Shown here: positions 52,722 to 60,046 of the stretch, piece by piece | Layout: every line of letters starts with the position of its first letter | Numbering within the stretch: the stretch's first letter is position 1 | DNA from: Mycolicibacterium sp. P9-22 | Lineage (GTDB): Bacteria > Actinomycetota > Actinomycetes > Mycobacteriales > Mycobacteriaceae | Assembly: GCF_008329585.1 (NCBI RefSeq) | Contig: NZ_NPKP01000020.1 | Coordinates: 1-60,046, forward strand | Direction: 5' to 3' | Length of the DNA stretch: 60,046 bases | Notes under the pieces: generated by a model | The model's database searches: none | Told to the model about the DNA's origin: nothing | What the model saw: the letters and a program-made list of their open reading frames with translations, nothing else | Program-made: the position numbers and the translations under genes

Positions 52722-53951
52722 ATGTCGATAGATTCCGGTTCCGGCGGTCAGGTCGCCATCGTCGGCTGCGGTCCGTCGGGGTGCTACACCGCCCTGGCGG
52801 TGCGCCGATTGGCGCCGGCGGCACACATCACAGTCTTCGACGCTCGGCCGACTCCGTACGGCCTGGTCCGATACGGCGTCGCGCCCGATCACCAAGGAAT
52901 GAAAAACGTCAGCAAGCAGTTCGATCGACTTTTCGCCGCCGAGCGCGTGGACTTCGTTGGCAATACCCGGGTCGGCCAGGACGTGCCCCTGTCAGCGCTG
53001 GAAAACAACTTTGATGTCGTCGTCGTGGCCACCGGACTTCCTGAGGACCGGCGACTGTCTGTGCCCATCGATCCCAGAGCTCGCGTTCTGGGCGCGGGTC
53101 AGCTGCTGAGGTTGCTCAACGGCGATCCCGACAGCACGCTGCGCCGTGCCGGGTTACCGGCACCATTGGGGGCTGAGGTCGTGATGGTGGGTGCGGGAAA
53201 CGTCGCCATGGACGTGGCTCGGCTCCTCTGCAAGCGTGACGACGGGTTCGACGGGTCGGATGTCGACGATGACGCGCGACTCGCGCTCAATACCGCCGGC
53301 CTGCGCCGTATCACCGTGCTGTCGCGAAGTACTCGCGAACGTGTTCGGTGGGACGCGGCAATGTTCACGGAACTGTGTGCACTGCCCGGTGTCGCGGTCC
53401 ACCTGGACGGCAGGCTCGCTACGTCGAGAATCCCCGACGACACCGGTGTCTGCGTTGACATCCGCTTCAACGAGCAGGTAACCCGGATCGACGCCGACGG
53501 CGAATATGCCGTCGTGCACACCGGTCCGAGCAGCAGTGATGGCAGCGGCACGTCCGACAACCGATCACAGGGATCCACCTACCGTGCCCACAGTGTGATC
53601 ACCGCAATGGGTTTCGTTGCACCGAGTCGCGAGCCCGGGTGGACTGCGACCAGTGATCGGGTTCTGTTCGTCGGTGGCTGCAGCAGCGGCGTCCTGGGCA
53701 ACCTTGCGGAAAATCGTGCACTGGCCAAGGCCGCAGCTGCAGACATCGTTGCGGTCCTCTCCCACGAGCAGGGCCGACCAGGACTGATCGGCGTCCGCGA
53801 CCAATGTTGCGCCGCGACATCCTTCGATGACTGGCTGGTGGTGGATCGAGCCGAGGTGGCCCAAGCGCGACCAAACCGACTGCGATCGAAATTCACTGCT
53901 TGGGAGGCGATCTCCGATGTCATCGCTGAGCACCGGCACCGCCGCCTCTGA
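52722..53951 (+). CDS. Adrenodoxin-reductase-type NADPH:flavodoxin reductase (XplB-like)
   Basis: 409 aa. FAD site VAIVGCGPSGCY (near residues 11-22), PTPYGLVRYGVAPDHQ, NADPH site VVMVGAGNVAMDVARLL (near 153-169), and the C-terminal second FAD region SSGVLGNLAENR. This is the FprA/adrenodoxin reductase fold, which passes electrons from NADPH to a ferredoxin or flavodoxin. No ferredoxin gene is present, and 40 bp downstream lies a P450 with its own flavodoxin domain; it is therefore the expected partner. ATG at 52722 (GGGAGA upstream) is used. The order reductase then flavodoxin-P450 matches the xplB-xplA pair of RDX degraders. Confidence 0.88.
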   Translation: MSIDSGSGGQVAIVGCGPSGCYTALAVRRLAPAAHITVFDARPTPYGLVRYGVAPDHQGMKNVSKQFDRLFAAERVDFVGNTRVGQDVPLSALENNFDVVVVATGLPEDRRLSVPIDPRARVLGAGQLLRLLNGDPDSTLRRAGLPAPLGAEVVMVGAGNVAMDVARLLCKRDDGFDGSDVDDDARLALNTAGLRRITVLSRSTRERVRWDAAMFTELCALPGVAVHLDGRLATSRIPDDTGVCVDIRFNEQVTRIDADGEYAVVHTGPSSSDGSGTSDNRSQGSTYRAHSVITAMGFVAPSREPGWTATSDRVLFVGGCSSGVLGNLAENRALAKAAAADIVAVLSHEQGRPGLIGVRDQCCAATSFDDWLVVDRAEVAQARPNRLRSKFTAWEAISDVIAEHRHRRL

Positions 53952-53991
53952 CCGCTAACACCTACAGCCGCAACCGCGAAAGGACCACCCT

Positions 53992-55653
53992 ATGAGCCTC
54001 ATCCACGTCTGGTACGGCACCGAGTCCGGGAACGCCGAGATGGTCGGTGACGAGATTGTCGACATCCTCAAGCAGGCCGGCATCGACGCCCAGCTGCGCG
54101 AACTGACCGATGTCACCATCGACGACGTTGTCGATGCACAGATCGCTGTACTGATCACCTCTACCTACGGTGAGGGCGGCTTGCCTGCGACCACGGAACC
54201 GTTCTACGACGCACTGATGGCAGCCCGGCCTGATATCAGTGGGCTGCGGTTCGCCGCATTCGGCCTCGGCGACAGCAGTTACGAAAACTACAACAATGCC
54301 GTCAAGACGATGTCGCACCTGCTGACCGATCTCGGCGCCACACAGGTCGGAACAATCGGTCGACACGACGCCACCACAGGTCTGGACCCGGTCGATGTCG
54401 CCACAGAGTGGGCGCATAATGACGCTCTGCCCATCCTCATCCCGGCCGCAGAGCGGACTCCGACGGCCGGCGCGCCTGAGTTCAGTGACCTGTTCCCCTG
54501 GAATGATCCCGAATTTCAAGCCAACCCCCATCCGTGGTACGACCGCGCCCGCGACATGGGCCCCGTGCACCAGACCGACGACAACACCTTCGTCGTCCTC
54601 GGATACGAGGAGGCGATGAAGTTCGTCAAGGCTCCGAACATGAGCATTCTGGAACCCAACAACGAAGGGCAGACCGTCTTCGGCGCGGCCTTCAACAACA
54701 CCGTCCTGACGATGGATCCCCCGCAACACACCCAGGCTCGGCGGTTGTTCTCCCGCTGGTTCACACCCAAACTGATCCGCCAATGGGTGCAGGCCACACG
54801 GGAATCGATGACCGACATCCTGTCGGACTACACGCCTGGTGACATCATCGACGGCCATCACGATCTCGGGGTCGTGCCGACCCATACCACGATGGCCCAG
54901 GTGCTCGGATTTCCCGACGGCGAAGTGGAGCCGCTGTTCTGGGCGCTGTGGAACGCCATGCTCATTCAGGCCACCGACCCGTTGCCAGGCACCCTGGAGA
55001 AGTCGGTCGAAAGCCTGAACTACATGTTCACGACCACCGAGAAGCTCTTGAAGGAAAAGGAGTTGAATCCTGGCACCGGCCTTGCCGACGAACTCATCGC
55101 AGCCAGCAAGCGCGGTGAGATCACTGAACGCCAGGTGCTCGAGAACATGGTGCTGTTCTACATGTCCGGCGCCCCCAATCCCGCCTATCTGGTGGGTGCC
55201 GGCTTTGAAATATTCGCGGAGCGACCGGATGTGCTTCGCGACTACCGGGACAAGCCCGAGGCACGCGAACGCATCGTCAACGAGATCGCTCGACTCAACC
55301 CGGTCGAGTTGCTGTTGACCCGCTTCCCGACCGAGGATGTCGAGATCGCCGGTACCGTGATCCCGCAGGGGGCGGCAATCAAGTTTCCGATCGGCGCCGT
55401 CAATCGGGATCCTGCCATGTTCACCAATCCGCACGACTTCGACTACGACCGTCCCGTCGAGACGAGTCGCAACCTCACTTTCGGCCTCGGAAGTCACAGT
55501 TGTGCAGGGCAACTCATCGCGCGCGCCGAGATCGAGGTGATCTTCACCCTGATCGCCGAACGCTTCAGCAAGGTGACTTTGGTGCAGCCGCCGACGCGGG
55601 TGCTCACCGATCGGCTCGTCGCTTTCGAAAAGATGCCCATCTCGTTGAGCTGA
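53992..55653 (+). CDS. Flavodoxin-cytochrome P450 fusion protein (XplA-like)
   Basis: 553 aa in two domains. The N-terminal about 150 residues are a flavodoxin: phosphate loop YGTESGNAEM, 50s loop TSTYGEGGLP and 90s loop FGLGDSSYENYNNAV. After a short linker the P450 begins (PWNDPEFQANPHPWYDRARD near 165-184). It has ExxR as EIAR (431-434) and the heme loop FGLGSHSCAG with axial Cys504. The I-helix motif A/G-G-x-D/E-T reads S392-G-A-P395-N396, so the acid and alcohol that deliver protons to bound O2 are absent. Known flavodoxin-P450 fusions of this order and size are XplA-type, which denitrate RDX. Whether this one acts on nitramines, amines or ethers is not known. No signal peptide; cytoplasmic. 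Confidence 0.9.
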   Translation: MSLIHVWYGTESGNAEMVGDEIVDILKQAGIDAQLRELTDVTIDDVVDAQIAVLITSTYGEGGLPATTEPFYDALMAARPDISGLRFAAFGLGDSSYENYNNAVKTMSHLLTDLGATQVGTIGRHDATTGLDPVDVATEWAHNDALPILIPAAERTPTAGAPEFSDLFPWNDPEFQANPHPWYDRARDMGPVHQTDDNTFVVLGYEEAMKFVKAPNMSILEPNNEGQTVFGAAFNNTVLTMDPPQHTQARRLFSRWFTPKLIRQWVQATRESMTDILSDYTPGDIIDGHHDLGVVPTHTTMAQVLGFPDGEVEPLFWALWNAMLIQATDPLPGTLEKSVESLNYMFTTTEKLLKEKELNPGTGLADELIAASKRGEITERQVLENMVLFYMSGAPNPAYLVGAGFEIFAERPDVLRDYRDKPEARERIVNEIARLNPVELLLTRFPTEDVEIAGTVIPQGAAIKFPIGAVNRDPAMFTNPHDFDYDRPVETSRNLTFGLGSHSCAGQLIARAEIEVIFTLIAERFSKVTLVQPPTRVLTDRLVAFEKMPISLS

Positions 55654-55720
55654 ACACAGCCCGTACTCCGCACCGCCACCTGCGCAGTTGTGGCGTACCC
55701 GACGACGTCGAAAGAACCCA

Positions 55721-57268
55721 ATGTCGCCTCACGCAGCATCACCATCTGAACCAGCCGGCGGCGCTCTGGACTGGCAGAAGGTAGTCCACAGTGTGCCTAA
55801 TGGTCTCTACATCGGTGGGAGCTGGCAATCCTCCAACGACACTGAGTCCATTTTCGTGGAGAATCCGGCAACAGGTCACGTGCTGGCCGAAATCAGTTCT
55901 GCGACAGTGCAAGACGGCCTCGCCGCACTCGCTGCTGCTGACGCTGCGTCCCCGGACTGGGCCCGCACACCTGCGCGCGAACGCGGCGAGATTCTGCGCC
56001 GGGCATTCGACATGTTGATCGAACGGGCCGATTACTTCGCCACGTTGATCACCTTGGAAATGGGTAAACCGCTGGCGCAGGCGCACGCCGAGGTCGCCTA
56101 CGGAGCTGAGTTCTTCCGCTGGTACGCCGAAGAATCCGTGCGGATCGACGGACGTTGGGTCACATCCCCGGACGGACACACCCGACTGCTCACGATGCGC
56201 CAAGCCGTTGGACCGACGCTGATGATCACGCCGTGGAACTTTCCGCTCGCTATGGGGACACGCAAAATCGGACCGGCTATCGCCGCTGGTTGCACCATGG
56301 TGATCAAACCCGCCTCCCTCACGCCTCTGACCATGCTGGCCTTGGTCGCTCTGCTGGAAGAGGTCGGCGTGCCCGCCGGTGTCGTCAACGTCATCCCTAC
56401 CCGTGCCAGCGGCGACGTCATCACCCCGCTGATCAGTGACCCACGACTGCGCAAACTGACCTTCACAGGTTCGACGTCGATTGGCAAACAACTCATCCGG
56501 CAGTCGGCCGATCAGGTGTTGCGGGTATCGATGGAACTGGGCGGCAACGCCCCCTTCGTCGTCTTCGATGACGCCGATCTCGACGCTGCCGTCGAAGGGG
56601 CCATGCTGGCCAAGATGCGCAATATGGGAGAGGCCTGCACCGCCGCAAACCGGTTCCTCGTCCACGAGTCGGTGGCGCACGAGTTCGCCGAGCTGCTCGC
56701 CACGCGGATGCGACAGGAAAAACTCGGTCCCGGCATCGATGACGGCGTGACGGTCGGGCCCTTGATCGACGCCGCATCGCGAGCCAAGGTCGCCGAACTC
56801 GTCGATGATGCCGCCGGCCGCGGAGCCGAAGTGCTCACCGGCGGCGCCGCGGTGGACGGCCCTGGCTACTTCTATGCGCCGACCGTCCTGGCCAATGTGC
56901 GACCGGACAGTGCGGTACTGCGTGAAGAGATCTTTGGGCCCGTCGCGCCCATCGTCACCTTCACCGAGGACGACGAAGCGGTAGCCCGCGCCAACGACAC
57001 CGAATACGGGTTGGCCGCGTACGCGTTCACCTCGAGCATGACTCGCACCATCAACATCAGCGAAGCCCTGCAGTTCGGAATGATCGGCATCAACCAGGGT
57101 GTCGTCTCCAATGCCGCCGCGCCCTTCGGTGGAATCAAACATTCGGGCTTCGGCCGGGAAGGCGGGCCTCAAGGGATCGACGAGTACCTTGAAGCCAAGT
57201 ATGTCGGAATCAACCCAAACGTTCCCGCCATGTCGTCGAGGGCCAAGGCGCGCGACAGCCGTGACTGA
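55721..57268 (+). CDS. NAD(P)-dependent aldehyde dehydrogenase (succinate-semialdehyde-like)
   Basis: 515 aa, with the core of a GabD-type enzyme: TPWNFPLAMG, MELGGNAPF with the catalytic Glu, EACTAANRF with the catalytic Cys, and PFGGIKHSGFGREGG. It has a slightly extended N-terminus (MSPHAASPSEPAGG). The expected role is oxidation of an aldehyde released by the P450, for example after N- or O-dealkylation or nitramine breakdown. It lies 67 bp after the P450 in the same direction. Confidence 0.9.
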   Translation: MSPHAASPSEPAGGALDWQKVVHSVPNGLYIGGSWQSSNDTESIFVENPATGHVLAEISSATVQDGLAALAAADAASPDWARTPARERGEILRRAFDMLIERADYFATLITLEMGKPLAQAHAEVAYGAEFFRWYAEESVRIDGRWVTSPDGHTRLLTMRQAVGPTLMITPWNFPLAMGTRKIGPAIAAGCTMVIKPASLTPLTMLALVALLEEVGVPAGVVNVIPTRASGDVITPLISDPRLRKLTFTGSTSIGKQLIRQSADQVLRVSMELGGNAPFVVFDDADLDAAVEGAMLAKMRNMGEACTAANRFLVHESVAHEFAELLATRMRQEKLGPGIDDGVTVGPLIDAASRAKVAELVDDAAGRGAEVLTGGAAVDGPGYFYAPTVLANVRPDSAVLREEIFGPVAPIVTFTEDDEAVARANDTEYGLAAYAFTSSMTRTINISEALQFGMIGINQGVVSNAAAPFGGIKHSGFGREGGPQGIDEYLEAKYVGINPNVPAMSSRAKARDSRD

Positions 57269-57319
57269 TACGGCGACCCGCAGGTCACAAACAGGCTTCC
57301 GACGGTTACGATCGACACG

Positions 57320-58021
57320 GTGAGGACACAGGATGCGGCGGCGCTCAACGCGGCCGTTCCATCTGGCGCCGGCCACGACAGTGCGTTCCGGCTTCGTGCG
57401 CTCGAAGAGTTCATCCGTCAGTTCCAGTCCGCCAGCCGCGACAGCATGTCACCGGCCAAACGGCGCGTCCTGGAAACATTCCTGACCCTGTGTGTCAGCC
57501 ACGGCATGGAGTCGGTCAGCATGCGGACGCTGGCGAAAGAACTCGACATCAAAGCACCGAGCATCTACACCCACTTCCCGGGTGGACGCGACGAGATCGT
57601 CGCCGAATCCCTCGGGTCGCAGTTTCATGGATTCAGCCAGGCGCTCGTCAACGCCGTGGCCGGGGCGCCTGACGCCTCGGCGTTCTGGGACGCGATGGTG
57701 CGCCTGCACTTCACCCGCCAGGTCGAACTGCCCGAGAGCAATCTCTGGGATCTGATCGTGGCGACGGACCGCACTGCGCATGTGTTGCCCGCCGATCTCA
57801 GTGCACGGGTCAGCAACTGGATCGACCGTTACGAAGCGCTGTACGTCGCCGCCGCGCTCGACATGGGGATCGATGGCACCGGCCGACGCGTCAAAGTCGT
57901 CATGACCGTCTTGGAAGGCGCGACGCGGTGGTTCAGTGGCGATGCCTCACCAGACGCCGTCCGGCTCGGCGCCGACCAAGCGGTCCTGATCAGCCGCCAG
58001 CTACTCACCCTGCCTATCTGA
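57320..58021 (+). CDS. TetR/AcrR-family transcriptional regulator
   Basis: 233 aa. The DNA-binding domain lies near residues 45-95, with ESVSMRTLAKELDIKAPSIY as the helix-turn-helix and THFPGGRDEI. The N-terminal extension (about 45 residues) is longer than usual. GTG start. It sits 51 bp after the aldehyde dehydrogenase and 129 bp before the VOC gene. It is the only TetR gene near the four CTAAC-N4-GTTAG type sites, so it is likely to bind them and to control both itself and the P450 genes. Confidence 0.88.
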   Translation: MRTQDAAALNAAVPSGAGHDSAFRLRALEEFIRQFQSASRDSMSPAKRRVLETFLTLCVSHGMESVSMRTLAKELDIKAPSIYTHFPGGRDEIVAESLGSQFHGFSQALVNAVAGAPDASAFWDAMVRLHFTRQVELPESNLWDLIVATDRTAHVLPADLSARVSNWIDRYEALYVAAALDMGIDGTGRRVKVVMTVLEGATRWFSGDASPDAVRLGADQAVLISRQLLTLPI

Positions 58022-58072
58022 CAGACGAGATTGTCGAATCCGCATGGCAGAAGGCTTCCCGAACAAAACAAA

Positions 58073-58086
58073 CTAACGTAAGTTAG
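58073..58086. promoter_or_regulatory. Putative TetR operator CTAAC-GTAA-GTTAG
   Basis: A perfect 5+4+5 palindrome overlapping a TANNNT box (TAGGTT, 58084-58089), 65 bp before the VOC gene. The VOC and MFS genes therefore seem to have their own promoter under the same regulator. Confidence 0.6.
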
Positions 58087-58150
58087 GTTAAGGCGAGCGG
58101 ATCGGCACGATACCGCCGCACCTTCCGTCGATCGACCCACTGGAGGATTC

Positions 58151-58678
58151 ATGATCACCGCTAGGCGAGCATTCGACCACGTCGGGTTGGCAGTCCCCGA
58201 CCTCGACGAAGCGGTCAGCTTCTTCGTCGATGCCTTCGGATTCGATGTCGTGATCACCGCGGGCCCCTACGACAACTTCGGATACACCTGGCCCGGGGAT
58301 ACAGAACCCGAGCGAGGGACGCTACGACAAGCCAACCTCGTGCTCGGCGACTCGTTCAACCTGGAACTCTTGGAGTACACAGACCGGACCGTCGAGATCC
58401 CTAACCGGGCGCCACGGCCGGCGGACCCCGGTGGCTGGCACCTGTGCTTACATGTCGACGACATCGATTCTGCCAGTGCCGAATTGGCTGCTCGATCGGA
58501 TGTCGACGCGATCTCGGAAATAATCCGCGAAGAAGGCGATCCGATGGATGGGCTTCGGTGGGCGTACTTTCGCACGACCTGGGGCCTGGTCGTCGAGTTG
58601 ATCCAGTGGCAGTCCGGGATGCCCTACGAAGGCCACACACATTGCCGGATGGCGTCGCCCCGCTGGGCACCTGCCTGA
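58151..58678 (+). CDS. VOC superfamily protein (glyoxalase/dioxygenase fold)
   Basis: 175 aa. HVGLAVPDLDEAVSFFVDAF (His10 as first metal ligand), FNLELLEYT (Glu), GGWHLCLHVDDI (His) and LVVELIQW (Glu) give the four-ligand metal site of a glyoxalase I or dioxygenase-type VOC protein. The family also includes epimerases and antibiotic-binding proteins. Behind a P450 and before an exporter it may detoxify or isomerise a product. AGGATT precedes the ATG. Confidence 0.82.
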   Translation: MITARRAFDHVGLAVPDLDEAVSFFVDAFGFDVVITAGPYDNFGYTWPGDTEPERGTLRQANLVLGDSFNLELLEYTDRTVEIPNRAPRPADPGGWHLCLHVDDIDSASAELAARSDVDAISEIIREEGDPMDGLRWAYFRTTWGLVVELIQWQSGMPYEGHTHCRMASPRWAPA

Positions 58679-58787
58679 CGGTCCGCAACCGCAGGTCGCA
58701 CGAGCCGCTGGCCCGTGGCGCGGGTCCGAACGTGCCCCTTCTCTCAGCGCAACAAGAACTTCCACCCGCGACCTGGAGAACCCTGAC

Positions 58788-60008
58788 GTGACCTCCGCAC
58801 GTGTTCTTGTTCAACGACAGTCGCGTCGTGATCGACTCGCGACGTGCTGTGTCTTTGTCTCTTTCGGCATCGTGCTCGGGACCTGGGCTGCCCACCTGCC
58901 CGTCATCAAGCACGCAACTGGTGCCTCGTCATCGATGATGGGCGTCATCCTGCTCGTCCTCGGCGTCGGGGCATTCGTGGGCATGCAGCTCAGCGGCTAT
59001 GTCGTGGATCGGTTCAGCAGCGGGCGGGTCGCAGTCGCGGGAGGGGCCGCGATGGCCGTTGCATTGATACCGCCGCTGATTCTGTCGACTACACATGCGG
59101 TGTCGTTGGGCGCCTTGGCGCTCGGCTTGGCAATCGGCGTCAGCGAAGTCGGTATCAACGCCACCGCGGTGGAAGTCGAACGAGAGTACCGCCGACCCAT
59201 CATGGCGTCGTTTCACGGAATGTTCTCGATCGGCAGCGTGATCGGCGCGTTGCTCGGCGCGGTGACATTCGCGCTGCATATCGAGTCGGTGATGGCTGCG
59301 TTGGCCACTGCCACACTGGCCTTGACCATCTGCGGCGGCGCTGCACCCACATTGATCCGACGGACGACGACCTACGCGCCGATCGTCACCGAACAGCTCG
59401 ACGAGCAGACCTCGTCGCCCCGACAAGGCTGGCGATCAGTCGTCTTCGGCGTCCTTGCGTTTCTCATGCTGCTGACCGAGGGATCGGCGATGGACTGGAG
59501 CAGTCTGCACGCTCAGCAACATCTGGGCGGATCCGCCAGTGCGGGAGCGCTGGCGCTGGCCTGTTTTGTTTCCGCAATGACATTGGGACGGTTCAGTATC
59601 GACCGCGTGGCCGCCCGGATTGGGCCGGTCCGGGTCGTGCGCTGGGGCTCAATCGTATGCGTCGCCGGGATGGCACTGGTAGTCCTTTCGCCGCAACTGT
59701 CGATCACGTACCTGGGATGGGTCATCCTCGGTATCGGACTATCTGGTTGTGTGCCACAGGTTTTCACCGCGACTGGCAACACCCCCGGGGCATCGGCGAA
59801 GTCGTTGTCCCGTGTCGTCGGAGCGGGCTACCTGGCGGTCCTGGCCGGCCCGGCGGTGGTCGGGTGGCTTGCCGACATCTTCACTCTCAACGCCGCCTTC
59901 GTGCTGCCGATCATTGCAAGGGCGTGTCAAATGGTCTGTGTAGGTCCTGTTGAGGGAAGGATTGCAGGACGTGAAGACAGGCAAGGACATGGACTCATCG
60001 CTGGTTGA
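58788..60008 (+). CDS. MFS transporter with its last helix replaced by IS DNA
   Basis: Up to about residue 378 this is a normal major facilitator protein: LGTWAAHLPVIKHATGASSS, VDRFSSGRVA and VEREYRRPIMASFHGMFSIG, with about 11 helices. The reading frame then enters the IS element at about 59921 and ends after 28 foreign residues (ACQMVCVGPVEGR...). The final transmembrane helix is lost, so activity is doubtful. GTG start at 58788. It was probably an exporter or permease of the same unit as the VOC gene. Confidence 0.75.
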   Translation: MTSARVLVQRQSRRDRLATCCVFVSFGIVLGTWAAHLPVIKHATGASSSMMGVILLVLGVGAFVGMQLSGYVVDRFSSGRVAVAGGAAMAVALIPPLILSTTHAVSLGALALGLAIGVSEVGINATAVEVEREYRRPIMASFHGMFSIGSVIGALLGAVTFALHIESVMAALATATLALTICGGAAPTLIRRTTTYAPIVTEQLDEQTSSPRQGWRSVVFGVLAFLMLLTEGSAMDWSSLHAQQHLGGSASAGALALACFVSAMTLGRFSIDRVAARIGPVRVVRWGSIVCVAGMALVVLSPQLSITYLGWVILGIGLSGCVPQVFTATGNTPGASAKSLSRVVGAGYLAVLAGPAVVGWLADIFTLNAAFVLPIIARACQMVCVGPVEGRIAGREDRQGHGLIAG

Positions 60009-60046
60009 GGTGGGTTCCACCGTGGAGATGGCCGAGGCACTGCGGG
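59921..60046 (+). mobile_element. Left end of a probable IS256-family element
   Basis: The sequence breaks from MFS coding into GTGTCAAATGGTCTGTGTAG, the kind of terminal repeat seen in actinobacterial IS256/mutator elements. A new reading frame starts within 50 bp. The other end, the target repeat and the transposase active site are outside the window. Confidence 0.6.
59971..60046 (+). CDS. IS256-family transposase, N-terminal fragment
   Basis: GTG at 59971 begins an open frame to the window end: MKTGKDMDSSLVEVGSTVEM and AEALR. A possible internal ATG lies at 59989. GCAGGA precedes the GTG. The first residues resemble mutator-type transposases but no catalytic motif is present, so this rests mainly on the adjacent terminal repeat. 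Confidence 0.5.
   Translation, partial: MKTGKDMDSSLVEVGSTVEMAEALR

Noticed and set aside
53962..55512. 516-aa minus-strand open frame opposite the P450
   Set aside because: Composition is that of an antisense shadow, and the plus strand carries all flavodoxin and P450 motifs.
52722..55653. Naming the genes xplA and xplB outright
   Set aside because: Architecture and order match, but identity to the RDX enzymes cannot be measured here, so no symbol was given.
1..60046. CRISPR array, rRNA or phage structural genes
   Set aside because: No regularly spaced repeats, rRNA-like stretches, integrase or capsid-type proteins were seen.

Overview
The window reads as DNA from a high-GC, mycolic-acid-type actinobacterium (Mycolicibacterium, Rhodococcus or Gordonia-like). 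The grounds are the frequent GTG starts, TANNNT -10 boxes, a WhiB protein, a PucR regulator, SDRs of the mycofactocin-associated type and many Baeyer-Villiger/SDR/P450 catabolic genes. It holds no housekeeping core, rRNA, tRNA or CRISPR. It looks like an accessory catabolic island or plasmid segment. One end lies inside an IS3-family element (1-127) and the other inside a probable IS256-family element (about 59921-60046), and pseudogene scars mark several module joints.

Layout. (1) 125-5283: an enoyl-CoA hydratase ending in the IS3 terminal repeat, an alpha/beta hydrolase, an HxlR regulator and an MBL-fold hydrolase sharing a promoter element, and two decayed genes. (2) 5944-14661: APC permease, three SDRs (two of mycofactocin type), Fe-alcohol dehydrogenase, TetR regulator, alpha/beta hydrolase and a Baeyer-Villiger monooxygenase (BVMO). 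Together these could take an alcohol to a ketone, an ester and then its hydrolysis products. (3) 14908-25952: flavin reductase, RibBA, PucR, class III aminotransferase, WhiB, luciferase-like monooxygenase (LLM) and the ATP-dependent amidohydrolase pair HyuA/HyuB. This is a flavin-supply plus cyclic amide/imide type module. A palindrome, TGTCCCA-N3-TGGGACA, recurs in front of genes from 5.8 to 26 kb. The run ends at a GAF/Fis-type NtrC-like regulator (26077-27960) that lacks the sigma-54 contact motif and may be its reader. (4) 27989-38257: tandem SDRs, a second APC permease, D-2-hydroxyacid dehydrogenase, LysR, a second BVMO, aldehyde dehydrogenase and a fumarylacetoacetate-hydrolase-family protein, closed by a very strong inverted repeat. 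(5) 38314-52461, all on the minus strand: APC permease, two Gfo/Idh dehydrogenases, cyclase-family hydrolase, aldolase, PfkB kinase and sugar isomerase (a tightly overlapping sugar/polyol cassette). A LacI regulator, its tandem operators and a polyamine-type ABC transporter with a fused permease follow.

(6) 52722-60008 is the most striking part. An adrenodoxin-reductase-type flavoprotein is followed by a single-chain flavodoxin-cytochrome P450 fusion (553 aa, XplA-like architecture), aldehyde dehydrogenase, TetR, VOC-fold protein and an MFS exporter whose last helix is replaced by IS DNA. The palindrome CTAAC-N4-GTTAG lies at both faces of the divergent permease/reductase promoter, before the VOC gene and before the LysR gene 20 kb away. 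This suggests one TetR regulon linking the P450 module with modules 4 and 5. The P450 lacks the normal acid-alcohol pair of the I helix, so it may not be an ordinary monooxygenase.

All functions are inferred by eye from motifs and translated sequence. No database search was run.
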